Source: Streptomyces sp. Ru62
GTDB lineage: Bacteria; Actinomycetota; Actinomycetes; Streptomycetales; Streptomycetaceae
DNA length: 35,190 nt
Assembly (NCBI RefSeq): GCF_002920615.1
Contig: NZ_PQSU01000059.1
Span: 1 to 35,190, forward strand
Direction of reading: 5' to 3'
Made by a program: the position numbers and the translations under genes. A model generated the notes under the pieces. That model ran no database searches. It saw only the letters and a list, made by a program, of their open reading frames with translations, and was not told the DNA's origin. Below, in pieces: positions 6,861-15,169 of this stretch; position 1 is the stretch's first letter; each line of letters opens with the position of its first letter.

Positions 6861-7409
6861 TCAGATCCCGGTCCGCTCGGCCTTCGCGCGGGCGATGGCC
6901 GCGCCGGCGGGGTTGCGGGTGCTGATCCGGGCCAGCGGGGTGCCGTCCGGGGCGGCCAGGTACAGCCAGTGGACGGTGGGGCCGTGGCTGTTCTGGCCGT
7001 AGGACGTGGTCTCCGTCCGCTCGGTGACGGCCAGTTCGGGCCAGGTGAGGGCGTGGGTACGGGCCACGCCCACGGTCACGACGACGCCCCCGGCGAACAC
7101 GTGGAGGCGGGTGTCCCGGTGGGTGAGCCGGCCCTCGATGAGGAAACCGGCCACGGGAAGGGCGACCACCAGGACGAGGAGGCCCACGGCGACGGCCTTC
7201 ACCCCGGGGCCGTAGGGGCCGGTCACGATGCCGACGCCGAAGATCAGGCAGAGCAGCGCGGGCATCAGCGACACGCAGCCCAGGCCGGTGAGCCGGCTCC
7301 CGATGCGCTGCGTGTGCGTCCGCTCGCCCAACCCGTGTGAGGCGGCGGCCCGTTCCGCCCTGCGCAGCGCCTCCTCGTCCGCGTCGGCGCTCCGTGTCCC
7401 CCAGCCCAT
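6861..7409 (-). CDS. Two-helix membrane protein of unknown function
   Basis: 182 residues from the ATG at 7409, which has GGGAGGGGGAG just upstream. A charged N-terminal tail of about 45 residues (rich in Ala, Glu, Arg) precedes two membrane helices: GCVSLMPALLCLIFGVGIVTG at about 53-73 and VKAVAVGLLVLVVALPVAGFLIEG at about 80-103. The C-terminal 75 residues form a beta-rich soluble domain (RLHVFAGGVVVTVGV, HALTWPELAVTE, HWLYLAAPDGTPLARIS) resembling the PH-like output seen in many actinobacterial two-helix proteins. I do not recognise a named family. It starts 41 bp after the NmtR-like gene on the same strand, so the two may be co-transcribed, but nothing in it suggests metal binding. Confidence 0.75.
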   Translation of the reverse strand: MGWGTRSADADEEALRRAERAAASHGLGERTHTQRIGSRLTGLGCVSLMPALLCLIFGVGIVTGPYGPGVKAVAVGLLVLVVALPVAGFLIEGRLTHRDTRLHVFAGGVVVTVGVARTHALTWPELAVTERTETTSYGQNSHGPTVHWLYLAAPDGTPLARISTRNPAGAAIARAKAERTGI

Positions 7410-7450
7410 CGCCCGGCTCCCCCTCCCGCGGACATCTTCCGGCGAAACCC

Positions 7451-7849
7451 CTAACGCGCGGTGCCGGACGGCGTCTCCTCCGGCAGGCCGGCGTCCGCGC
7501 CGTCGCTCAGGCCGAGCCGCAGGTGCTCGATGTGATAGACGGCCTGATCGAGGAGTTCGGCGACATGGCCGTCGTACAGCGCGTAGATCACCGAGCGGCC
7601 CTGGCGGCGGCCGACCACCAGGCCGAGGTTGCGCAGCAGCCGCAACTGGTGCGAGCACGCGGACTGTTCCATGCCGACCTCGGCGGCGAGCTCGGTGGCC
7701 GCGCACGGACCCTCGCGCAGCCGGGACAGGATCAGGAGCCGGGACGGGGTGGCGAGGGCCTGGAGCGTGGTCGCCACGCGCGTGGCGCTGTCCGCGTCGA
7801 GGCGCGTACGCGGAACCGCCGTCCGCGCGGGAGTTGCTCCATGGCCCAT
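7451..7849 (-). CDS. nmtR: NmtR-like ArsR/SmtB nickel/cobalt sensor
   Basis: 132 residues starting MGHGATP. The winged helix lies at about 25-90: LQALATPSRLLILSRLREG, then the recognition region GMEQSACSHQLRLLRNLGLV. The C-terminal helix carries D93-x-H95, H106 and H109 in YDGHVAELLDQAVYHIEHL. This is the same D-H-H-H set, two residues shifted, as the alpha-5 metal site of Mycobacterium tuberculosis NmtR, where the N-terminal Gly2-His3 also binds nickel. The MGHG start here reproduces that feature and is why I place the start at 7849 rather than at the two ATGs just upstream (7858, 7861). Expected role: repress the divergent exporter until Ni(II) or Co(II) binds. Family and metal class are strong; exact metal preference is inferred. 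Confidence 0.88.
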   Translation of the reverse strand: MGHGATPARTAVPRTRLDADSATRVATTLQALATPSRLLILSRLREGPCAATELAAEVGMEQSACSHQLRLLRNLGLVVGRRQGRSVIYALYDGHVAELLDQAVYHIEHLRLGLSDGADAGLPEETPSGTAR

Positions 7850-7872
7850 GGCAGTCATCATACAGACGACAC

Positions 7873-7903
7873 TTGAAAGGTTCTTCATATGTACCTGTAT
7901 GGT
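7873..7903 (+). promoter_or_regulatory. Candidate metal-responsive promoter/operator
   Basis: TTGAAA at 7873-7878 and TATGGT at 7898-7903 (spacing 19, with TG before the -10) form a plausible promoter for the P-type ATPase. The imperfect dyad CATATGTACCTGTATG at 7886-7901 lies between and over the -10, a usual place for an ArsR-family operator. The dyad is imperfect, so the exact site is uncertain. Confidence 0.5.
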
Positions 7904-7948
7904 GGGCCTCGCTGCCCCGTCGTCCACCCCGCGAAGGGTTCCCTCGTC

Positions 7949-10042
7949 ATGCCCTCCGTCCTCACCGACCGCCGCGCCGTTCCCACCGGGGCCGCGCGCG
8001 CCGAGCCCGCCGCGCCCCTGCGCCGCACCCGGGTCCTCGCGCTGCCCGAGGCCCGCTGGGCGGCGGCGGCCACGGTGCTGTTCCTGCTCGCCCTGCCCCT
8101 CCAGCTCACCGGCGCGCCCGGCTGGGCCTGGGGCGTGCCGTACGCGCTCGCCTACGCGGCCGGCGGCTGGGAGCCCGCGTGGGCGGGGCTGCGGGCGCTG
8201 GCCGACCGGACCCTGGACGTCGACCTGCTGATGATCGTGGCGGCGCTCGGTGCGGCGGCCGTCGGCCAGGTGATGGACGGCGCCCTGCTGATCGTCATCT
8301 TCGCCACCTCCGGGGCACTGGAGGCGCTGGCCACCGCCCGGACCGCGGACTCGGTGCGCGGCCTGCTCGACCTCGCCCCCGCCACCGCGACCCGGCTGCG
8401 CGCGGACGGCACCGAGGAGTCGGTCACGCCGGCGGACCTCACCGTCGGCGACACCGTGCTGGTGCGGCCCGGGGAGCGGATCGGCGCGGACGGCCGGGTG
8501 CTGGACGGGACGAGCGAGGTCGACCAGGCCACCATCACCGGTGAACCGCTGCCCGTCTCCAAGGAGCCCGGCGACGAGGTGTTCGCCGGCACCCTCAACG
8601 GCACCGGCGCGCTGCGGGTGCGGGTGGGCCGGGACGCCGCCGATTCGGTGATCGCCCGGATCGTGCGCATGGTGGAGGAGGCGTCCGGGACCAAGGCGCC
8701 GACCCAGCTCTTCATCGAGAAGGTCGAACAGCGCTACTCGCTCGGCATGGTCGCCGCGACGCTCGCCGTGTTCGCGGTACCGCTCGCTCTCGGCGCCGCC
8801 CTGACCGGATCGCTGCTGCGGGCCATGACCTTCATGATCGTCGCCTCGCCGTGCGCGGTGGTGCTCGCGACCATGCCGCCGCTGCTCTCGGCGATCGCCA
8901 ACGCCGGCCGGCACGGGGTGCTGGTCAAGTCGGCGGTGGTGATGGAACGCCTCGGGCAGGTGGACGCGGTGGCACTGGACAAGACGGGCACCCTGACGGA
9001 GGGCACGCCGCGGGTGACGGACGTCGTACCGCTGCCCGGCGCCGGTCTCGCCGAGCGGGAGCTGCTCACGCTCGCGGCGGCGGCCGAGCATCCGAGCGAG
9101 CACCCGCTGGCCCGGGCCGTGGTGGACGCCGCGCGCGCCCGTGGCCTCGCCGTTCCGACGGCCCGCGGCTTCCGGTCCGCACCGGGCGCCGGCGTCACCG
9201 CCACGGTCGGGGACCGCACGGTCGCCGTCGGGGCGCCGGCCCGTCTGCTGAACGGGACGAGTCAGAGGCCGGACGACGGCACACCGACCGGACCGTCGCC
9301 TGCGGACCGGCACGACTCCCCCACCACCGCCACCGCTTCCCCCGTCACCACCCGGCAGGCCCCCGACCGTGCCGCCGCTGCCCTCGTCGCGCGGCTCGAA
9401 GCCGGTGGCCGTACGGCCGTGCTGGTCGTGGTGGACGGTGTTCCGGCCGGGGTGCTCGGGGTCGCGGACCGGCTGCGGCCGGACGCCGCCGTCACCGTCA
9501 CCGCGCTCACCGCGCTGACCGGGACCCGGCCGACGCTGCTGACCGGGGACAACGCACGTGCCGCCGCCCGGCTGGCCGGCGAGGTCGGCATCCATGACGT
9601 CCGGGCCGGGTTGCTGCCCGAGGACAAGGTGGCCGCCGTGCGGGAGCGGCAGGACGCCGGCCGCCGGGTGCTGGTCGTCGGGGACGGCGTCAACGACGCG
9701 CCCGCGCTGGCCGCCGCGCACACCGGTGTCGCGATGGGCCGCGCCGGTTCCGATCTGGCGCTGGAGACCGCCGACGCGGTGATCGTGCGCGACGAACTGG
9801 CCGCGGTGCCCACCGTCGTCGCCCTCTCCCGCCGCGCCCGCCGCCTGGTCGTCCAGAACCTCGTCATCGCGGCGGTGTTCATCTCCGGCCTGGTCGTCTG
9901 GGACCTCGTGGGCACGCTGCCGCTGCCGCTGGGCGTCCTCGGTCACGAGGGTTCCACGGTCCTCGTCGGCCTGAACGGTCTGCGCCTGCTGCGCGAGACC
10001 GCCTGGAGGGAAGCGGCGCGAACGGACACGGCTCCCGCCTGA
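7949..10042 (+). CDS. P1B-4-type heavy-metal exporting ATPase
   Basis: About 697 residues from the ATG at 7949 (GAAGGG at 7933-7938). An upstream in-frame ATG at 7889 would lie inside the promoter. There is no N-terminal HMA domain. The actuator has DQATITGEPLPVSK near 190, the membrane metal site S300-P301-C302 (ASPCAVV), the phosphorylation site D344-K-T-G-T-L-T, an HP motif in SEHPLARAV, TGDNARAA, and GDGVNDAPAL. The last helices carry H666-E-G-S-T. SPC plus HEG(G/S)T without HMA domains defines the P1B-4 group (CoaT, CtpD, CtpJ, PfeT), which exports Co, Ni, Fe(II) or Zn. A Pro/Thr/Ser/Asp-rich insert of roughly 45 residues sits in the nucleotide-binding domain (DNA 9250-9375). It is divergent from an NmtR-like repressor, as CtpJ-type exporters are. 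Confidence 0.92.
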   Translation: MPSVLTDRRAVPTGAARAEPAAPLRRTRVLALPEARWAAAATVLFLLALPLQLTGAPGWAWGVPYALAYAAGGWEPAWAGLRALADRTLDVDLLMIVAALGAAAVGQVMDGALLIVIFATSGALEALATARTADSVRGLLDLAPATATRLRADGTEESVTPADLTVGDTVLVRPGERIGADGRVLDGTSEVDQATITGEPLPVSKEPGDEVFAGTLNGTGALRVRVGRDAADSVIARIVRMVEEASGTKAPTQLFIEKVEQRYSLGMVAATLAVFAVPLALGAALTGSLLRAMTFMIVASPCAVVLATMPPLLSAIANAGRHGVLVKSAVVMERLGQVDAVALDKTGTLTEGTPRVTDVVPLPGAGLAERELLTLAAAAEHPSEHPLARAVVDAARARGLAVPTARGFRSAPGAGVTATVGDRTVAVGAPARLLNGTSQRPDDGTPTGPSPADRHDSPTTATASPVTTRQAPDRAAAALVARLEAGGRTAVLVVVDGVPAGVLGVADRLRPDAAVTVTALTALTGTRPTLLTGDNARAAARLAGEVGIHDVRAGLLPEDKVAAVRERQDAGRRVLVVGDGVNDAPALAAAHTGVAMGRAGSDLALETADAVIVRDELAAVPTVVALSRRARRLVVQNLVIAAVFISGLVVWDLVGTLPLPLGVLGHEGSTVLVGLNGLRLLRETAWREAARTDTAPA

Positions 10043-10086
10043 CCCGCCGACGCCGTCGACCTGAATCCGGGCGACGCCCACGCCGA

Positions 10087-10110
10087 GGGGCGCCGGACCA
10101 CACGCGCCCC
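10087..10110 (+). terminator. Weak hairpin after ATPase gene
   Basis: GGGGCGC and GCGCCCC form a perfect 7-bp stem with a 10-base loop, 44 bases after the ATPase stop. There is no T-tract, as is common for actinobacterial terminators. Confidence 0.4.
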
Positions 10111-10269
10111 GTCCGACCCACCGCAACACCCCCGCACGCACCCCCATCCGGTCGAACGGCGTCCGCCACACCGTTTCCCCGCGGCTCGGTGGCATGAGGC
10201 CGGGCGAACGGTGGCACCCGGGGCGCCGTGCGTGGGATACGACTGACCTGGCAAGGAGTACGGCGTGAT

Positions 10270-11376
10270 GTGGCGGGCGCGGCGGGTGCCGTGCGGCGGG
10301 CCTGGGCGGGACCGTGCCGGGAACGGGACCTGGCCGTCCAGGCGGTGAAGGCGGCGCTGGCCGCGTGGGTGGCGTGGGCGGTGGCGGGCTGGTGGCTGCG
10401 GGCGCCGGTCGCCTTCGTCGCGCCGTGGGTGGCGGTCGTCCTGGTGGAGTCGACCGTGTACCGGTCGATCGCGCACGGCCTGCAACAGCTCGCCGCCATC
10501 GCGGCCGGCACGGTCGCGGCGACCGCGGTCGGACTGCTGCTGCACAGCACGGAGGGCGCGATGGCCGTGGTGCTCCCCCTCGTGATGCTGCTGGGCCAGT
10601 GGCGTCGCCTGGGCAGTCAGGGCATCTACGCGGCCACGGGCGCCCTGTTCGTCCTGACCAACGGGTCGGTCACCGTCGCCACCTCCGCGGCCCGGCTCGC
10701 CGAGGCCCTGTTCGGGGCGGTGGTCGGCATCGCCGTCAACGCGCTGGTCCGGCCGCCGCTGTATCTGCGCGACACCCGTGGCGTGCTGCGGGACGCGACC
10801 GAGGAGGCCCACGACATCCTGCGGGACGTGGCCGACGGACTGGCCGAGAGCCGCTGGGACGCGGAGGAGGCCGACGCCTGGCACCAGCGCGCGCTGCGGC
10901 TGCACGGGATGGTCGAACGGGCCCGCTCGGCGGTCGAGTGGAGCCGGGAGAGCCTGCGCGTCAACCTGCGCGGGCGCCGCAAGCCGGCCGTGCCGCTGCC
11001 CGGGAAGGGGTACGACGACGCGCTGGTGGTGCTGGACTACGCGGCCGTGCACACCGCGGGGGTGACCCGCACGGTGCTGGAGGCCGCCGCCGAGGACCGC
11101 TCGGCGCCCCGGCCGCACCCGGGGCTCGCCAAGCGGTACGCGGAGTTCCTGTGCGAGACCGCCCGCGCGCTGCGGCTCTACAGCCACAGCCGGTTCGGCG
11201 ACGAGTGCGAGGACGAGCTGCGCGAGGCGGTGGCGCGGCTGCGCGGCACACTCGGCGAGCTGCGCCGGGACCTGGTCCGCTCCACGACGGACGACCCGGA
11301 CGAGGTCGCCACCTACGGCGCGCTGCTCGCCCAGGCCCACCGGCTGGCCGACCGGTTGGCCGCCTCGACCGGGTGA
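10270..11376 (+). CDS. FUSC/aromatic acid exporter-like membrane protein
   Basis: About 368 residues. The N-terminal half has six hydrophobic helices (AVKAALAAWVAWAVAGWWL, VAFVAPWVAVVLVESTVY, LAAIAAGTVAATAVGLLL, AMAVVLPLVMLLG, GIYAATGALFVLTNG, FGAVVGIAVNALV). It ends with the arginine-flanked VNALVRPPLYLRD motif typical of the ArAE/FUSC family. The C-terminal half is a long soluble helical domain rich in Arg and Glu. Family members expel aromatic acids such as p-hydroxybenzoate. An AAGGAG at 10253-10258 favours the GTG at 10270; a GTG at 10228 is in frame but has no ribosome-binding site. It is convergent with the MOSC gene. Two aromatic monooxygenases occur nearby, but no direct link can be shown. 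Confidence 0.8.
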   Translation: MAGAAGAVRRAWAGPCRERDLAVQAVKAALAAWVAWAVAGWWLRAPVAFVAPWVAVVLVESTVYRSIAHGLQQLAAIAAGTVAATAVGLLLHSTEGAMAVVLPLVMLLGQWRRLGSQGIYAATGALFVLTNGSVTVATSAARLAEALFGAVVGIAVNALVRPPLYLRDTRGVLRDATEEAHDILRDVADGLAESRWDAEEADAWHQRALRLHGMVERARSAVEWSRESLRVNLRGRRKPAVPLPGKGYDDALVVLDYAAVHTAGVTRTVLEAAAEDRSAPRPHPGLAKRYAEFLCETARALRLYSHSRFGDECEDELREAVARLRGTLGELRRDLVRSTTDDPDEVATYGALLAQAHRLADRLAASTG

Positions 11377-11379
11377 GCG

Positions 11380-11422
11380 CGGCCCCGGTCAGTCGCCACG
11401 CGGGCGGCCCTCCCCGGGGCCG
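11380..11422. terminator. Hairpin between convergent genes
   Basis: CGGCCCCGG at 11380-11388 pairs perfectly with CCGGGGCCG at 11414-11422 (9 bp, 25-base loop). It lies between the convergent FUSC-like and MOSC genes and could stop transcription from either side. A separate 10-bp perfect palindrome, ACTCGCGAGT, follows at 11424-11433. Confidence 0.55.
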
Positions 11423-11438
11423 TACTCGCGAGTCGTGC

Positions 11439-11954
11439 TCACGCGCCGGGCGCGGTGTCCCCCGGTTCGCGCACCCCGAACACGGCGGGGCCCACGGTGA
11501 GGAGGCCGTCGGTCAATGGCCGGCAGCGCACTCCCCCGCCGCCGCGCAGGGCGCGCTGGGCGCCGGGCCCGAGGGTGGTGTCCATCCAGGCGCAGGGCCG
11601 GGCGGCGCTGCGCACCTCCAGTTCGACCGGGCCGGAACCGGAGTCGAGGAAGACGGTCCTGCCGATGTAGGCGTCGATGTCGACCCCGCGCAGCAGGACG
11701 TTGCGCCGGGTCCGCAGCAGGCCGGCCGGGTAGGGCCCCGGCTGTGGCAGTCGCTCGGCGGCCATGAGGGTGATCGACGCGTTGCGGTGGGCGGGATGGT
11801 TGAAGTACCGGTCCCCGACGATGCCGAGGCCCGCACGGATCTCGGCCGTCGTCACGAGTTCGCCGGGCGGCAGCTCGGGCGGGCCGTCGCCCGGACGGCC
11901 CGCGAGGCGGTGCACCGGGGACACCAGCAACTGGAGTATCTCGACATGCGGCAC
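11439..11954 (-). CDS. MOSC domain protein
   Basis: 171 residues forming one MOSC beta-barrel (molybdenum cofactor sulfurase C-terminal-like domain). Visible features are an N-terminal strand VEILQLLVSPVHRLAGRP, the GLGIVGDRYFNHPAHRNASITLM segment, RRNVLLRGVDIDAYIGRTVFL, and a cysteine in SAARPCAWMD at the place of the conserved family cysteine. Stand-alone MOSC proteins of about 160-220 residues (YiiM, YuaD type) are thought to handle sulfur or molybdenum cofactor-bound substrates, for example reducing N-hydroxylated compounds. There is no Moco enzyme gene nearby. The gene stands alone, convergent with the FUSC-like gene and just downstream of the GH25 gene's end. Confidence 0.85.
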   Translation of the reverse strand: MPHVEILQLLVSPVHRLAGRPGDGPPELPPGELVTTAEIRAGLGIVGDRYFNHPAHRNASITLMAAERLPQPGPYPAGLLRTRRNVLLRGVDIDAYIGRTVFLDSGSGPVELEVRSAARPCAWMDTTLGPGAQRALRGGGGVRCRPLTDGLLTVGPAVFGVREPGDTAPGA

Positions 11955-12013
11955 GCGTCGAGCCTAACCAGCGCCGGCCCGTTCCCGTTCCCCGGCGCCC
12001 GCCGGTCCGGCCG

Positions 12014-12922
12014 TCACCCGGAGGTCAGGACCGTGACGCCGTCCCCGGAGCCGGGTGCCCGCAGCGCCTCCGCGTCCGGTGCGTCACCGGTGGCGAACTT
12101 CCGCAGCCCGTCCGGGGAGCCGTTGAAGCGGTCGTGGTCGCCGACCGTCGGGCCGCTGGAGGTGTACTGCCACATCGTGTACGACTTCCAGCCGGCCGGC
12201 AGCGGCCCGACCGTCGAGGCGTAGCGCGCGATCCACAGCGGGTTGGTCGCGCCGAAGCCGGCGTAGTCACCGGTGCACTCGATCCACCAGTTGGTCGCCG
12301 TGTAGATGACCGCGTCCCGGCCGGTGCGGGACCTGTAGCGCTCCAGGAAGTCCCTGATCCAGCTGATCATGCCGCTCTTGGACTTGCCGTAGCAGGAGTC
12401 GCCGTAGGGGTTCCACTCCATGTCGAGGGCGCCCGGGAGCGTCTGGGCGTCGTTGGACCAGCCGCCGCCGTGCTGTACGAACCAGTCGGCCTGGGCGGCG
12501 CCGCCGGCCGTGTCCGGGGTGGCGAAGTGGTAGGCGCCGCGGACCATGCCGACGTCGAACGAGCCGTCGTACTGCTGGGCGAAGTAGGGGTTGGTGTAGG
12601 ACGTGCCCTCCGTGGCCTTGGTGTACGCCCACTTGGTGCCGTCGTTCCACAGCGTCGGCCAGTCGACGTCGCGTTGGTGGCTGGAGACGTCCACTCCCTC
12701 GGTCTGGGAGGCACGGGGGTCCGGGGGCGGGTCGCCGGACTCGCCGTCGTGGGCGAGGACGCCGATGCCCATGTAGGCGCTGCCGCGCACGGGTGCGCCC
12801 CCGGTCGCGTCGGACGCGGCCGGGGGGCTGGACAGGAACAGCAACAGGCAGGTCAGGGTGCCGGTGAGGCACACGTGGGACCGGCCGCGGGGGCGGAATA
12901 TGGGGATTCGCACGGAATCCAT
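12014..12922 (-). CDS. Secreted GH25 muramidase (lysozyme)
   Basis: 302 residues. N-terminal signal peptide: arginine-rich start, hydrophobic LTGTLTCLLLFLSS, then PPAASDA. After a linker of about 50 residues comes a GH25 domain: EGVDVSSHQRDVDWP (first strand with the catalytic-face Asp), KWAYTKATEGTSYTNPYFAQQY, VRGAYHFATP, and GALDMEWNPYG, which holds the D-x-E catalytic pair. It ends with WIARYAS and YTMWQYTSSG. This is the Chalaropsis-type muramidase family (cellosyl, mutanolysin), which cuts the MurNAc-GlcNAc bond of peptidoglycan, including O-acetylated forms. Start is uncertain: ATG 12922 gives a good signal peptide but a weak ribosome-binding site; GTG 12949 is the alternative. No cell-wall-binding repeat follows the catalytic domain. 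Confidence 0.9.
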   Translation of the reverse strand: MDSVRIPIFRPRGRSHVCLTGTLTCLLLFLSSPPAASDATGGAPVRGSAYMGIGVLAHDGESGDPPPDPRASQTEGVDVSSHQRDVDWPTLWNDGTKWAYTKATEGTSYTNPYFAQQYDGSFDVGMVRGAYHFATPDTAGGAAQADWFVQHGGGWSNDAQTLPGALDMEWNPYGDSCYGKSKSGMISWIRDFLERYRSRTGRDAVIYTATNWWIECTGDYAGFGATNPLWIARYASTVGPLPAGWKSYTMWQYTSSGPTVGDHDRFNGSPDGLRKFATGDAPDAEALRAPGSGDGVTVLTSG

Positions 12923-13006
12923 CCGACCCGGGGCCGGGCCCTCACGCACTCCGGACTGCGCTCAACGAGGCGGTCCGCGGCCGGTTTCAACCCGTGTGGG
13001 TGTCCG

Positions 13007-14869
13007 TCACCCCTCGATGCGGTGCTGCGTCCAGAAGGAGGTCAGGTCCGTGCTCGTGGCCGCCTGGGCCGCCGCCTTGAACTCGGCCGTGGTGGACACG
13101 CCGTACCAGTGCGCGCTCGCGTAGTCCTTCAGCAGCTTGGCCATGGCGGTGTCCCCGAGGACGCGGCGCAGGTCGTGCAGGGCGCATTTGCCGTAGCCGT
13201 AGACGACGGTGGAGTAACGGGAGGAGCGCGCGTCCCAGTACGCCATCGAGTTGGTGATCTTCTCGGCGCTGGAGGCCCAGGAGACGCCGCTCCAGCAGTT
13301 GCTCCCGGTCTTGCCCTGGGCGAGGTCGGTGGCGTAGTCGGTGAACGACTCGTCCAGCCAGGGGCTGCTGTACTCGTCGTCGCCGACGATGCCGTACCAC
13401 CACTGATGGGCGATCTCGTGGGTGAGCGCGGTGGTGCTGACCACGTCGAGGACGAACCCGGGGTACTCCATGCCGCCGAACCAGTAGTTGTTGTCGATGA
13501 CGGCGTCCAGTTCGCCGTACGGGTAGGCCCCGAACCGGGAGGCGTGGGCGTCGACCGCGCTCTTGGCGGTGCTGAGCATCGACTGGGCGCTGGTGGAACT
13601 GATCCCCGAGACGGAGTAGACGTTCACCGGGACGCCGGCGGCCGAGGTGCCGGTGATCCTGGTGAAGGGGCCGGCGGCCCAGGCGAAGTCGCGGACCTTG
13701 GAGGCGGTGGCCGTGGTCACGGTACGGCCGCTGGAGCCGGGCGTGTCCGTGGAGGTGCCGGTGGCCGGGACCAGCAGGGTGCTGGGATGGTCCAGGGTGA
13801 CCTTGAAGTCGGCGGCCAGGGAGTAGAAGGACTCGCCGTTGTTCGTGTACGGGTCCAGGTGCCAGCCGGCGCTGTCGCGGACGGCGAGGACGGGCAGGGC
13901 GTTGCCGACGAAGCTGAATGCGCCGTCGTGGCCGAAGCGGTCGGCGCCGCTGGGCACGGTGATGCCGAGGTCGAAGCCGATGGTGGCGCTCTGGCCCTGG
14001 GCGAGCGGGCTCGGCAGGTCGATCTTCAGGGCGGTGCAGGCGACGGAGAGCGCGCCGGCGGTGCCGCCGGTGACGTTGCCGACCTTGACGGGCATCGCGT
14101 CGCAGCTGCCGTGGTAGTTGTCCCACAGTCTGAGGTAGACCTCGCCGAGCGCGGTGACGGAGGCGTTGGTGAAGGTCACGCTCTCGTGCCCGGTCCAGAC
14201 GGTGCCGCTGGTGTCGCTGCTCAGGTTCACGGTGTACGACGGGGCCGCCGGGGTCCGTGCGGAGTCGGCCGGCGGTGGTGTGGTGCCGTCGGAGGTGTCC
14301 AGGGCGATGTCGTCCAGGACGAAGCTCGTCTGGAGGCTGGAGTCCTCGGTGCCGGTGAAGGACAGGTTCACGGTCTGGCCGGCGAACGCGGACACGTCGA
14401 TCGACTTCTTCACGTAGCCGGTGTTCTCGTCCAGGTTCGAGTAGGTGGCCAGCGTGGTGCTGCCGAGCTTGGCCGTGAGCTTGTCGTAGGCGGTGGACGA
14501 GGTCGTCTCGGCGGTGTCGATGTGCAGCCAGAAGGTGAGGGTGGCGGCGCCGCACCCGGACGGGACGGTCACGCTCTGGCCGAGGGTGTCGGTGTGGGTG
14601 CCGCCGACGCCGTCCAGCCAGGCGTAGGAGCTGCCGCCGTGGGCGGTCTGTCCGGAGCGGCTGGTGATCACGGTGGACGCGGACTGGGTCCACGGTGAAG
14701 TTCCGCTCTCGAAGCCGCCGTTGGCGACCACCTGCGCCGGGGTGCAGGCGGCGGCCACGGGAGCCGTGACGGGCCGGGCGGCGGCGGAGGTGCCGGGGAG
14801 GAAGAGGGCGGCCAGCGCGGCGGCGGTGACCGCGCCGACGCCGAGGGCCCTGTGGGGGGTCGGTCTCAC
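13007..14869 (-). CDS. Secreted M1 metallopeptidase with N-terminal beta-sandwich module
   Basis: 620 residues from GTG at 14869, with AAAGGAG six bases upstream. Signal peptide: VRPTPHRALGVGAVTAAALAALFLPGTSAAA. Residues about 40-190 form a jelly-roll, carbohydrate-binding-like module (CTPAQVVANGGFESGTSPW start, SFVLDDIALD end), then a Thr/Pro/Ala linker. The M1 part has the exopeptidase-type motif FGGMEYPG near 464, the zinc site H484-E-I-A-H488-Q-W-W and E507 in WLDESFTDYA, exactly HExxH-x18-E, and a tyrosine in VVYGYGKCAL. It is shorter than classic aminopeptidase N and lacks the long helical C-terminal domain, like other secreted Streptomyces M1 enzymes. Expected role: extracellular peptide trimming, with the front module attaching it to a surface or polysaccharide. 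Confidence 0.92.
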   Translation of the reverse strand: MRPTPHRALGVGAVTAAALAALFLPGTSAAARPVTAPVAAACTPAQVVANGGFESGTSPWTQSASTVITSRSGQTAHGGSSYAWLDGVGGTHTDTLGQSVTVPSGCGAATLTFWLHIDTAETTSSTAYDKLTAKLGSTTLATYSNLDENTGYVKKSIDVSAFAGQTVNLSFTGTEDSSLQTSFVLDDIALDTSDGTTPPPADSARTPAAPSYTVNLSSDTSGTVWTGHESVTFTNASVTALGEVYLRLWDNYHGSCDAMPVKVGNVTGGTAGALSVACTALKIDLPSPLAQGQSATIGFDLGITVPSGADRFGHDGAFSFVGNALPVLAVRDSAGWHLDPYTNNGESFYSLAADFKVTLDHPSTLLVPATGTSTDTPGSSGRTVTTATASKVRDFAWAAGPFTRITGTSAAGVPVNVYSVSGISSTSAQSMLSTAKSAVDAHASRFGAYPYGELDAVIDNNYWFGGMEYPGFVLDVVSTTALTHEIAHQWWYGIVGDDEYSSPWLDESFTDYATDLAQGKTGSNCWSGVSWASSAEKITNSMAYWDARSSRYSTVVYGYGKCALHDLRRVLGDTAMAKLLKDYASAHWYGVSTTAEFKAAAQAATSTDLTSFWTQHRIEG

Positions 14870-15169
14870 ACGCTGCTCCTTTGCGGCGGCCGGGGTCCGG
14901 CCTGCTCGGAAGACCACCCGCCGGCCGGGGTGCGCCGGGGCGGTCGGGGTGGGGTGTGCGCGTTCGCTGTGCGGAGGTGCGGCGCGCGTCCCTGTGGGTC
15001 GGGGCGCGGGCTGCCGAAAGACTGACAGATTTGACCGGTCCATGCCAGACCGAGGGGCGGGGGTGCCCGCCGCGTGGAGTGCCACCGGCGCCGCCCGCCG
15101 GCCCGCGGGAGGCGCCTGCCGGGTCAGTGGGCGGCGCCTGCCGGGGTCAGAGGGCGGCGCCTGCCGGGG
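14870..15169. other. 300-bp gap upstream of M1 peptidase gene
   Basis: An open frame runs upstream of the peptidase start but is Arg/Pro/Ala-rich and the ribosome-binding site fixes the start at 14869. The most promoter-like patch is around 15015-15045, less G+C-rich, with CTGACAG and TTGACCGGTCCA. The latter contains the 8-bp palindrome GACCGGTC at 15033-15040. The right part holds the short tandem repeat described separately. Confidence 0.5.

Noticed and set aside
7451..10195. 914-codon minus-strand frame covering the P-type ATPase
   Set aside because: Only its last 132 codons encode a recognisable protein (NmtR-like). The rest is the antisense of the ATPase and is low-complexity Gly/Arg/Asp/His.
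14870..15085. N-terminal extension of the M1 peptidase to an ATG at 15085
   Set aside because: GTG 14869 has AAAGGAG at ideal distance and begins a proper signal peptide, which the extension would bury.
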